From positions 1 to 64,000 of the forward strand of contig JAAYAG010000100.1 in assembly GCA_012719495.1 (NCBI GenBank): a DNA stretch of 64,000 nt, in the 5' to 3' direction. The number at the start of each line of letters is the position of its first letter. Within the stretch, counting starts at the first letter, position 1. The stretch is from Bacteroidales bacterium. Its GTDB lineage: Bacteria > Bacteroidota > Bacteroidia > Bacteroidales > Prolixibacteraceae. Shown in pieces: positions 18,013 through 25,543 of this stretch. The translations under genes and the position numbers were made by a program. The notes beneath the pieces were generated by a model, which did no database searches, was not told where the DNA came from, and worked only from the letters and a program-made list of their open reading frames with translations.

Positions 18013-19080
18013 ATGAGGGTAGTGTTGATGTTATTTTTCGTTGTTGGTTGTGATATAGTGAGTTGGGCCGGGAATTATGTTGCAAAAGATATAACTGCAA
18101 ATGTATTTACCATTACCCCCGACCGAAAACAGCTTCATACCTTAGGCTGGCCAAACGATATAATTAATTCCGTCGTAATAAATACCGGCAACGGGTTAAT
18201 TTTGGTCGATACGCAAAACTCTCCGGCCAATGCACGGCTGATCAAGAAAGGGATTATGGAAATTATGAACGATACAACCTTCTTGTATGTTATTAATACT
18301 CATGGTCACTCATGTCATTCGGGCGGTAATTGTGTTTTTAGCCAGAATAAAATTGTAGCTCAAATCAACAGTCATGCCGAGATGAAAGATTACGACGATT
18401 TGTTTCTTGGCCAAACCGTTGAGTTTTTGAGACAGAAAATTTATTATAAATCGTTTATCCTCGACACCATAACTTCCGAAGGCATTCTTTCCGATTCGAT
18501 AAAGCAAGCCATCGATTTATACAAGTATTATGAGTCTGATTTATTGAACAATTATAAAGTTCGGTATCCCGACTTAACTTTTGAAGATACCCTCACACTT
18601 CGTGCCGGTTCTGTTTCTGCAAAACTCATCTACATGGGCAAGGGGCATGGCGATGCCGATGTTGCTGTTTATATCCCCGAGGAAAAGGTGGTTTGTACGG
18701 GTAATTTGTTTCACCTGGGGGCTTATAGTCAGGAAAGTATGCCTAGTTTTTATCTGAATAGGGTCAATGAAATAAATAAATGGATTCAGTCGCTGAACTA
18801 TTTGCTTGACGGGAAAAACCAAATTGATTATGTTATCAGTACCCACGGGCGTAAGCCGATGAACAGGCGCACGCTGGAATTTGTTCGCGATTATTGTGTG
18901 GCAGTTCATGAGCAGGTGAAAAAAGCAAAAACAACGAAGTTAGCGATTGAAGAGGTGCAAAAAACCGATCTGTTTATGCCTGTTTTCAGCCAATACCGGG
19001 ATGTTGTGAATGTAAACAAGAAACTTGAAGAGATGCATTCACGGAATATTTCCATCATTTGGAAATACGTTACCGACTGA
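18013..19080 (+). CDS. Metallo-beta-lactamase-fold protein with altered metal ligands
   Basis: A 355-residue protein of the metallo-beta-lactamase superfamily with an N-terminal export signal; VVGC around Cys13 could be a lipobox. The first metal motif reads H97-G-H99-S-C101-H102, so the Asp expected in HxHxDH is Cys. H212 lies in GHGDAD, and the residue normally Asp or Cys after strand eight is N231 (CTGNLF). The last His is H278 (STHGR). Four His ligands are therefore retained while both bridging acidic positions are changed. It may bind one zinc, use Cys101 as a ligand, or be non-catalytic. A roughly 60-residue helical insert lies between residues 130 and 190. Confidence 0.82.
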   Translation: MRVVLMLFFVVGCDIVSWAGNYVAKDITANVFTITPDRKQLHTLGWPNDIINSVVINTGNGLILVDTQNSPANARLIKKGIMEIMNDTTFLYVINTHGHSCHSGGNCVFSQNKIVAQINSHAEMKDYDDLFLGQTVEFLRQKIYYKSFILDTITSEGILSDSIKQAIDLYKYYESDLLNNYKVRYPDLTFEDTLTLRAGSVSAKLIYMGKGHGDADVAVYIPEEKVVCTGNLFHLGAYSQESMPSFYLNRVNEINKWIQSLNYLLDGKNQIDYVISTHGRKPMNRRTLEFVRDYCVAVHEQVKKAKTTKLAIEEVQKTDLFMPVFSQYRDVVNVNKKLEEMHSRNISIIWKYVTD

Positions 19081-19267
19081 TAGGTATTACTTTTTTTAAT
19101 GGCAAAACCTTTTTTCTGATGAGTATGATTGTCCGTTTTGAATAATCTTATGCTTTTACGTAATGCACCGATATTTTCCTGTTTTCAGTGTTCATATCCA
19201 CAAATTTTTTTGATATTTGTCGTCGTATTTTATCAACCTTTCAGGTAACACACAAAAAATACTAATC

Positions 19268-20437
19268 ATGTTAAAAATTCAAAACTTAAACAAAATTGAT
19301 GAAGCAGGGTTGTCTGTTTTTCCTGCCGAAAAATATCAAATCGACAGCAAATTTGCTGATCCAGATGCGATTATCTTACGTAGTTTCGATATGCACAGCA
19401 TGGAATTGCCATCGTCATTAAAAGCAATTGCACGCGCTGGTGCCGGATATAATAATATTCCTGTTGACAAATGTACCGAAAAAGGTATTGTTGTTTTCAA
19501 TACCCCCGGAGCCAATGCCAATGGCGTTAAAGAACTCGTGCTTGCCGGATTGTTGCTGGCATCGCGCGATATTGCCAATGGAATTGAATGGGTGAAAACA
19601 CTCAAAGGAAAAGGCGCTGAAATTGCCACGTTGGTAGAATCGGGGAAAAACAACTATGCAGGAACCGAGATCCAGAAAAAAACCTTGGCTGTAATTGGCT
19701 TGGGAGCTATCGGTGTTTTGGTTGCCAACGCCGCTCAATCGTTGGGAATGAATGTAATAGGTTACGATCCGTATATTTCGGTGAATGCAGCATTAAAACT
19801 CAGTAGTAGCGTTAACGTTGCCCGCAGCTTGGATGCAACGGTGGGGAATGCCGATTTTGTTACTATTAACATTCCGCAAACTCCCGAAACAAAAGGGTAT
19901 ATAAACAAAGAGCTGATTTCGCACATGAAAGATGGTGTTAAGGTGTTAAACTTTGCCCGTGGTGGTTTGGTAAACAATGCCGATATGAAAGCAGCTCTCG
20001 AAAGCGGGAAAGTGGCCAAGTATATAACTGATTTTCCCGATGCCGATGTGCTCGATATGCCTAACGTAATTGCTATTCCTCACCTTGGCGCATCTACTGC
20101 CGAGTCTGAAACCAATTGCGCCATTATGGCTGCCGATCAGATTCGCGAATATCTTGAAAAAGGAAATATTATTAATTCTGTGAATTTCCCTGCTGCTGAG
20201 ATGGATCGTAGTGGCGGAACCCGTATCGTAATTGCAAACAAAAATGTTCCTAATATGGTTAGCCAGATTACTGCAGTGTTGGCTTCTGAAAATGTGAATA
20301 TTTCTAATATGCTAAATCGTAACCGCAATGAAATTGCTTACAACATTATTGATGTTGATAAAGCCGATGTATGCAATTCTTGTGTGGAAAAGTTAAAAGC
20401 TATTCAGGGCGTTTTCCTTGTTCGCAAAATCGATTGA
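19268..20437 (+). CDS. serA: D-3-phosphoglycerate dehydrogenase
   Basis: A 389-residue NAD-dependent enzyme that starts serine synthesis by oxidising 3-phosphoglycerate. The Rossmann motif is VIGLGAIG, and the catalytic Arg (FARGG), Glu and His (HLGASTAES) regions are present. The C-terminal 70 residues form an ACT domain (NVPNMVSQITAVLASENVNI), which normally mediates serine feedback. I chose the ATG at 19268, since an upstream TTG-type start at 19217 adds residues unlike the family. A GATATTTG near the upstream end resembles a weak -7 box. Two terminators follow. Confidence 0.93.
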   Translation: MLKIQNLNKIDEAGLSVFPAEKYQIDSKFADPDAIILRSFDMHSMELPSSLKAIARAGAGYNNIPVDKCTEKGIVVFNTPGANANGVKELVLAGLLLASRDIANGIEWVKTLKGKGAEIATLVESGKNNYAGTEIQKKTLAVIGLGAIGVLVANAAQSLGMNVIGYDPYISVNAALKLSSSVNVARSLDATVGNADFVTINIPQTPETKGYINKELISHMKDGVKVLNFARGGLVNNADMKAALESGKVAKYITDFPDADVLDMPNVIAIPHLGASTAESETNCAIMAADQIREYLEKGNIINSVNFPAAEMDRSGGTRIVIANKNVPNMVSQITAVLASENVNISNMLNRNRNEIAYNIIDVDKADVCNSCVEKLKAIQGVFLVRKID

Positions 20438-20464
20438 TAAAAACATTTTAATAAATATAGAAAG

Positions 20465-20494
20465 AAAGGGGACATTACTGTTTCCTTTTTTTTT
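20465..20494 (+). terminator. Terminator immediately after serA
   Basis: A 9-base-pair stem with two G-T pairs (20465-20473 with 20480-20488) and the hexaloop ATTACT, followed by a long T run. The loop and its closing bases are nearly identical to the terminator after the cyclophilin gene at 22431-22459. Confidence 0.75.
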
Positions 20495-20635
20495 AATTTT
20501 TTTTTCTCCTCATGAACCTTTTTGGCGTCGTATTGTTTTAGTCTCAGAAGTGTTTAATTTTTTACTTCTTATAAGCACTTCGTCAGACGTTATTTATAGT
20601 TCATAAGGTTTGGTTTTGTTAGTTTGGTTAAGGTT

Positions 20636-20665
20636 AACCGCGGGGTGGTTCCCGCGGTTTTTTTT
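20636..20665 (+). terminator. Second, GC-rich terminator downstream of serA
   Basis: A perfect 9-base-pair stem AACCGCGGG/CCCGCGGTT (20636-20644 with 20651-20659, 6-base loop) followed by eight T. It is 200 bases past serA. Either it backs up the first terminator or it ends an unannotated short transcript from 20495-20635. Confidence 0.85.
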
Positions 20666-20770
20666 ATGTTCTATTTTTTCTTTTGGGAATATACTTATTT
20701 TTGGAAGTGAGAAACTTTACTGCATTTTATCTTTTTTTGTTAAAAATTAGTCTATAAATTAGGTTGTTGC

Positions 20771-21868
20771 ATGAAATGTCATTATAAAATATATCAATTC
20801 TTTTTAGGAGTTGCACTTTGGGTTGTTCTTTCAGGTTGGGGATATACCGGGCATTCAAAAATTGCCAAAGAAGCAATTTCGTCGGTGGGAGACACTATGA
20901 AAGGTTTCAGTGAGTTTTCGAGCTTCATTACTGCTCATTCTTCGGATCCCGATTTTCGGAAATTTTGGGTGAAAACAGAGTCTCCAAAGCATTTTATCGA
21001 TCTCGATAATTATGAAGAATTCCATATAGATGGTTTAATAGATACCAGTTATTTTGCCTTGGTGTCGAAACATGGCGAGGCATTTGTTGTACAGCAAGGT
21101 ATTCTTCCTTGGGCTACAATTAATGCATTCGACTCATTACGTACCAGTTTCCGGAAACGCGATTTCACAAAGGCAATGCACTGGGCTGCAGACTTAAGCC
21201 ATTATGTTGGCGATGGACATATGCCCCTTCATGTTACCCGCAATTACGATGGACAAGAAACCGGAAATAAAGGAATTCATGCCCGATACGAATCTGAAAT
21301 GGTTGTTGCTTATGCCGATTCAATTTCATTCAAAGCGGAGAAAGTTTCATATATCGAAAATCCAAAGCAATATGTATTCTCATATTTGTCTGATAGTTAT
21401 ATGTTTTGCACGAAAGTGTTCGACGCTGATAATGAATCTCAGGCATTAGCAGGCAATGCAAAATCGGTCGACTATTTACAGCAAATGTGGAAAAGGACGT
21501 CAGGAATGACAAATAATCGTTTTGGAAAAGCATCGACAGCTTTGGCAAGTCTGATTTATACGGCCTGGGTCGATGCTGGTTCACCCGAAATTGATACAAA
21601 AACAGTACCTTATGCTTGCAATATAAAGGCATTAGATAAATTGCTTGACAGTAATTTAGTTGTTAATTATCAGATTAATACACAAGGAACCTACAAACTC
21701 GATGTGCGTAGTGCCGATGGAACCCCACTGCAGAAAGGCGGGCTTTGGCTCCGTGAACCGGGAAATTATTCCGATACACTATCGTTGAAAACACTCCCCG
21801 AAGGCGTGTATTTAATAACCCTCGATAGTGAAAACTTTTCAGCAGTAGAACGGTTTATTAATAAATAG
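20771..21868 (+). CDS. Exported S1/P1-type nuclease or zinc phospholipase C-like, T9SS-like tail
   Basis: A 365-residue protein. After the signal peptide the mature N-terminus would begin WGYTGHSKIA (W23, H28), the zinc-binding start of the S1/P1 nuclease family. Further ligands are visible in ESPKHFIDLD, in DLSHYVGDGHMPLH, and in GIHARYESEM, where the last Asp of the family appears as Glu. The family cleaves single-stranded nucleic acid or, in related enzymes, phospholipids. Residues about 300-365 form a beta domain ending LPEGVYLITLDSENFSAVERFINK, resembling a T9SS sorting domain. It is probably secreted. The cyclophilin gene follows 59 bases later. Confidence 0.88.
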   Translation: MKCHYKIYQFFLGVALWVVLSGWGYTGHSKIAKEAISSVGDTMKGFSEFSSFITAHSSDPDFRKFWVKTESPKHFIDLDNYEEFHIDGLIDTSYFALVSKHGEAFVVQQGILPWATINAFDSLRTSFRKRDFTKAMHWAADLSHYVGDGHMPLHVTRNYDGQETGNKGIHARYESEMVVAYADSISFKAEKVSYIENPKQYVFSYLSDSYMFCTKVFDADNESQALAGNAKSVDYLQQMWKRTSGMTNNRFGKASTALASLIYTAWVDAGSPEIDTKTVPYACNIKALDKLLDSNLVVNYQINTQGTYKLDVRSADGTPLQKGGLWLREPGNYSDTLSLKTLPEGVYLITLDSENFSAVERFINK

Positions 21869-21927
21869 TAACGAGAAAGAATCAGTTATTCAATAAACAG
21901 AATTAATAACAAATAAAAATTGAAAAT

Positions 21928-22374
21928 ATGTTAGTAGCTGAAATACAAACTTCTAAAGGAGTAATGAAAGCCAAGTTGTATGAAAACGACGCACCAGGAA
22001 CTGTTGCTAATTTTGTCGAATTGTCGAATATGGGCTTTTACGATGGGCTTACCTTTCATCGGGTAATTCCAAATTTTGTTATACAAGGAGGTTGCCCTAA
22101 AGGAACTGGTTCTGGTGGTCCAGGGTACACAATTAAATGCGAAACCAATGGCGGGAACCAATATCACGACCGCGGAGTGCTCTCAATGGCCCATGCAGGA
22201 AAAGATACCGGAGGTTCACAATTTTTTATTTGTCATAGCCGTGAAAATACAGCGCACCTCGATCGTAAGCATACTTGCTTTGGGAAAGTTTTCGAAGGGC
22301 TCGATGTAATTGATGATATAAGGCAAGGCGACATTATTGAAAAGATTATCATAACCGAGGTCGATTCTATCTAG
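21928..22374 (+). CDS. Peptidyl-prolyl cis-trans isomerase, cyclophilin type
   Basis: A 148-residue cyclophilin without signal peptide, so cytoplasmic. The active-site Arg lies in [13 protein letters not shown], followed by [14 protein letters not shown], the [16 protein letters not shown] core, the [12 protein letters not shown] segment and GLDVIDDI. It catalyses proline isomerisation in protein folding. It ends with a terminator whose loop matches the one after serA. Confidence 0.95.
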   Translation: MLVAEIQTSKGVMKAKLYENDAPGTVANFVELSNMGFYDGLTFHRVIPNFVIQGGCPKGTGSGGPGYTIKCETNGGNQYHDRGVLSMAHAGKDTGGSQFFICHSRENTAHLDRKHTCFGKVFEGLDVIDDIRQGDIIEKIIITEVDSI

Positions 22375-22430
22375 TGAATAGATAAATATGTTATGGACAT
22401 TTCTTTTTGAAAATTGAAATGCAAAATGAT

Positions 22431-22459
22431 AAGGGTGACATTACTGTTGCCCTTTTTTT
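22431..22459 (+). terminator. Terminator after the cyclophilin gene
   Basis: A 9-base-pair stem AAGGGTGAC/GTTGCCCTT (22431-22439 with 22446-22454) with the hexaloop ATTACT and a T run to 22459. Shares the GAC-ATTACT-GTT core with the terminator at 20465-20494. Confidence 0.85.
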
Positions 22460-22489
22460 GTATGTATTTTAATTCAATGTATTATGTTT

Positions 22490-22497
22490 TATATTTG
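22490..22497 (+). promoter_or_regulatory. -7-like box upstream of the serine hydrolase gene
   Basis: TATATTTG matches TAnnTTTG and ends 25 bases before the start codon. No TTG lies at the expected 17-23-base spacing, so only half of the promoter signal is visible. Confidence 0.4.
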
Positions 22498-22522
22498 CTC
22501 GATACACCAAATTCTGTAAACC

Positions 22523-23872
22523 ATGAAATTGAAACGGATTATTCCCTTCGTATTGTTAATTGGATTGTTATTAGGGTTTTATCTCTACATGAATCCGTTG
22601 CTGCCGATCATAACCGGATATTCGGCAAAAAACCTTTCTTCGGGTATTTTTGTTGCAGGCCGCACCCAGAAATCGTTGGAAAATGAAGATCTTAACTTTT
22701 CATTTATTCGGTATGTACGGAATAAGGTTGATACGGCTAACCGTGTGGTTACCAGTAGTTTTTTGTGGCATAAGTCGAAATCAATTTATGTAGATGGATT
22801 GGGATGCGTTTTGGAAAACGGCTTTTCAGAAGATGAGATGTATTCTCGACCGGCATATAAAAAAGCAGCTTGCCATGTTTTGTCCGATACAATTCCCTGG
22901 CCGGAAGGTGATTTGCTGGCCGATACGCCTCCGCGTGGCTTAAATGCTGCAAAACTTGATAAAGCTATGGCGCAAGCCTTTTCTGATGTTCCTCCTTTTA
23001 AGGGCACATTTGCTGTTACAGTTGTGTACAAAGGACAGATAGTGGCTGAAAAATACAGAGATGACTTTGCTCCCGATACTAAATTCCTTAGCTGGTCTAT
23101 GGCAAAAAGTTATACCAATGCCTTGGTTGCTATGCTGGTAAAAGAAGGCAAACTCGATATAAACCAGCCGATTGGATTTCCTGAATGGAAAGCCGACGGT
23201 CGCAATGGCATTACAATCAATCATTTAATGCACATGAACAGTGGGCTTGACTGGAACGAAGATTATGGCAATAATTCAGATGTAAATATCATGCTGCACA
23301 AAATTGGCGACATGGCTCAGTATACTATTGATAAAAAGCTTCTATATAAGCCTGATTCGGTTTGGGTTTATTCTTCCGGCTCCACCAATATAGTATCAAA
23401 GATAATTAGAAGTAAATTCAATACTGATTCCGCATATTATACTTTTCCATATAAGTCTCTTTTCGAAAAGATTGGGATGCACAGTGCCATTTGGGAAGTT
23501 GATGCTTCGGGAACGTATGTTGGCTCTTCATACATTTATGCCACTATGCGCGATTATGCACGCTTTGGCCTGCTTTACCTTAACGATGGATGTTGGCTTG
23601 GAGAACGCTTGCTGCCCGAAGGATGGGTTGATTATACCCGCAAAACAGCCAATGGATCGGAAGGAAAGTACGGGGCGTTTTTTTGGCTCAATAATTCAGG
23701 CATCGACTATCCCGATGTTCCGCGCGATATGTATTGCTGTCGGGGGCACGATGGCCAGTATATCTACATTATCCCCTCTAAACAATTGGTTGTGGTGCGT
23801 ACAGGGTTCTCGAAAAAAGGAATGTTCGATTATAATGCTTTTCTGAAAAACATTGTTGATGCTGTTGAATGA
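22523..23872 (+). CDS. Membrane-anchored serine hydrolase (class C beta-lactamase-like)
   Basis: A 449-residue protein with an N-terminal membrane anchor or signal (residues about 5-28) and an extracytoplasmic beta-lactamase/transpeptidase-like domain. The SxxK nucleophile motif is S192-M-A-K195 in FLSWSMAKSY. The second motif region is VYSSGSTN, where the family Tyr is kept, and the third is HDGQYIYIIP in place of KTG. These are features of the esterase/PBP4*/6-aminohexanoate-hydrolase group of the class C fold. Activity could be an esterase, D-aminopeptidase or amidase; antibiotic hydrolysis should not be assumed. Confidence 0.88.
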   Translation: MKLKRIIPFVLLIGLLLGFYLYMNPLLPIITGYSAKNLSSGIFVAGRTQKSLENEDLNFSFIRYVRNKVDTANRVVTSSFLWHKSKSIYVDGLGCVLENGFSEDEMYSRPAYKKAACHVLSDTIPWPEGDLLADTPPRGLNAAKLDKAMAQAFSDVPPFKGTFAVTVVYKGQIVAEKYRDDFAPDTKFLSWSMAKSYTNALVAMLVKEGKLDINQPIGFPEWKADGRNGITINHLMHMNSGLDWNEDYGNNSDVNIMLHKIGDMAQYTIDKKLLYKPDSVWVYSSGSTNIVSKIIRSKFNTDSAYYTFPYKSLFEKIGMHSAIWEVDASGTYVGSSYIYATMRDYARFGLLYLNDGCWLGERLLPEGWVDYTRKTANGSEGKYGAFFWLNNSGIDYPDVPRDMYCCRGHDGQYIYIIPSKQLVVVRTGFSKKGMFDYNAFLKNIVDAVE

Positions 23873-24032
23873 AAGACTTTTACAAAAAGAAATTTGTAGT
23901 TTCAGCTCTACTGTAAGTTTTGCTAATGAATTTCTTGTTTTGAATAGAAATTAGTAACAGATTGACGTTTTCACCCGAAGTATTTTTTCACTATTTTTAG
24001 CCCCCTCAATTAACCATTGATAAATTCATATT

Positions 24033-24422
24033 ATGTCGAAAGAATATACGAACGAATTCCTTGTTGATTTTGGCCCCGATGGTCAAAAACTTCTACCCGT
24101 TGTTACACAGGATTTTACTACCAAAGAAGTATTGATACTGTCGTTTATTAACCGTGAAGCATACGAAGAAACTGTTCGTAGCGGTTATGCAACATATTGG
24201 AGCAGAAGCCGTAACGAGTTGTGGAAAAAAGGCCTTACCAGCGGTGATATGCTGAGGGTGGAAGAAATTAGGGTAAACTGCGAACAAAATTCTTTCTTGT
24301 TCCTAGTTACTCCCGAAGGAAAAGGAGCATGCCATGCAAAAAAAGAAGGTGGACTGCCTTATCATTCATGTTATTATAGAAAAGTAGAAAAAAACGGTAC
24401 ACTTACTGTCACTGAAAAATGA
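24033..24422 (+). CDS. HisI-like phosphoribosyl-AMP cyclohydrolase, divergent subfamily
   Basis: A 129-residue HisI-fold protein. It keeps LPVVTQDFTTKEVLILSFIN-type architecture, Y-WSRSR-ELWKKG-TSGDML, and Cys83, Cys100 and Cys113. The DxDxD-type acidic metal motif of true HisI reads N82-C-E84-Q-N86, and the ACH...SC block is stretched (C100 to C113, against 7 residues in the classic form). Classical HisI opens the purine ring of phosphoribosyl-AMP in histidine synthesis. The substitutions make that uncertain here. No HisE domain is fused. The stop overlaps the hisG-like start by 4 bases, so the two are translationally coupled. Confidence 0.8.
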   Translation: MSKEYTNEFLVDFGPDGQKLLPVVTQDFTTKEVLILSFINREAYEETVRSGYATYWSRSRNELWKKGLTSGDMLRVEEIRVNCEQNSFLFLVTPEGKGACHAKKEGGLPYHSCYYRKVEKNGTLTVTEK

Positions 24423-25468
24423 GTAACTCAAAACTTACCATAGGAATGCCGGCAGGGTCGCTGGCAAACCCAACACGCGGAGGAAACTTAATTAAGCTTC
24501 TCGAAGATTCTGGTTTTAAAACATCTGGGTATGAGGCTGGTGGCCCGAGTGTGTTCAAGACAGTCAATTTCCTTTATGGATGGGACGGACGTCCTCAGGA
24601 ATTTAGCTCTCAGTTAGCCCTCGAGGAACTTGACGTAGCCATAGCTGGTGATGATTGGATTGAAGAACGGATTCTAGAATTCAAACTCGAATACAATACT
24701 CAAATTGATCTTCAGCGGGTGCTTCCGCTTAATCGGGGAGGAGTGAAGCTGGTTGGCATTGTGAAAGGCGATACAGAACTCGATACTACAGAAGCGTACT
24801 TGAACGATCTTACCGAAAAGCAAGACCTGATTGTGGTAGCTACCGAAATGCCTTATTTGGCTTTGAATTGGCTTCGGGGAGTTCTTCAGAAAATTGACAG
24901 ACTTGATGAATTCAACGATTTCTCTGTGCAGAAATATAAATCGCCTTCAAAAATTAAGAAAGGAGTTCTTATTTATGAAACCTGGGGCAAAACTGAATCA
25001 AAAGTTCTGAATGGAGGTGCAGATCTTGGGTTGGAGATTACACAATCGGGGAGTGCCATAAAAAATTATGGGCTGAAAATTTTGGAAACGGTATATACAT
25101 CTCAAACTAGTATATGGATAAATCCGACCCTAAAAAATAATGAAGAAAAGTGCGAGTTGTTGAACATGTTCTTGTTAAATATTTACGGATCGATTAACGC
25201 TGAAAACAAGGTGTTGGTAACATTCAATGTACCTAATACACATCGCGAAATAATCGAGAATTATCTAAACGAGAACAATCTTTTTGCCGACGAGCCAACC
25301 ATGAGTGTGGGTAAAACCTATACGGTATACAACATTCAGGTAGATACTTCAGGTAGCAAAGTTCCTTTGGCCATGGTACGTTACCAGTTGGCCAAGCTTG
25401 GTGCAACAAATATCGATACGCTCCCTATTCAGTCTTCAATTCAAAGTCTTGAGGCAATAAAGTTTTAG
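24419..25468 (+). CDS. HisG-like ATP phosphoribosyltransferase, divergent long form
   Basis: A 349-residue protein whose order of elements follows long-form HisG. There is an N-terminal phosphate-binding start (LTIGMPAGSL), a LDVAIAGDDWIEE strand matching the usual ADLGITGED, and a PRPP-loop region ADLGLEITQSGSAI (201-214) in place of the usual ETGxT. Residues about 245-345 resemble the regulatory C-terminal HisG domain (VLVTFNVPNTHREI, LAKLGATNIDTLPI). It is longer and more divergent than the classical enzyme. The overlap with hisI-like and the absence of other his genes here suggest a dedicated two-gene unit. Catalytic identity is inferred. Confidence 0.75.
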   Translation: MSNSKLTIGMPAGSLANPTRGGNLIKLLEDSGFKTSGYEAGGPSVFKTVNFLYGWDGRPQEFSSQLALEELDVAIAGDDWIEERILEFKLEYNTQIDLQRVLPLNRGGVKLVGIVKGDTELDTTEAYLNDLTEKQDLIVVATEMPYLALNWLRGVLQKIDRLDEFNDFSVQKYKSPSKIKKGVLIYETWGKTESKVLNGGADLGLEITQSGSAIKNYGLKILETVYTSQTSIWINPTLKNNEEKCELLNMFLLNIYGSINAENKVLVTFNVPNTHREIIENYLNENNLFADEPTMSVGKTYTVYNIQVDTSGSKVPLAMVRYQLAKLGATNIDTLPIQSSIQSLEAIKF

Positions 25469-25486
25469 AATGAGCATGATTATTAT

Positions 25487-25527
25487 AAAATTAAAAGAGC
25501 CATCAAAACGATGGCTCTTTTAATTTT
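25487..25527. terminator. Bidirectional terminator between hisG-like and tkt
   Basis: An 18-base-pair hairpin (25487-25504 with 25510-25527) with a 5-base loop, flanked by A and T runs on both sides. It serves the hisI/hisG-like unit on plus and the transketolase gene on minus. Confidence 0.9.
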
Positions 25528-25543
25528 ATTGTAAGAATTGGTA

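Noticed and set aside
18013-19080. Annotation as an antibiotic-resistance beta-lactamase
   Set aside because: The metal ligands are altered and the insert is large, so the superfamily fold alone does not support lactam hydrolysis.
22414-22686. 90-codon frame overlapping the start of the serine hydrolase gene
   Set aside because: It crosses the cyclophilin terminator and most of it overlaps the well-supported hydrolase in another frame.
22523-23872. Annotation as a class C beta-lactamase (AmpC)
   Set aside because: The KTG motif is replaced by an HDG-type motif and there is a membrane anchor, which fit the wider serine hydrolase family rather than AmpC.
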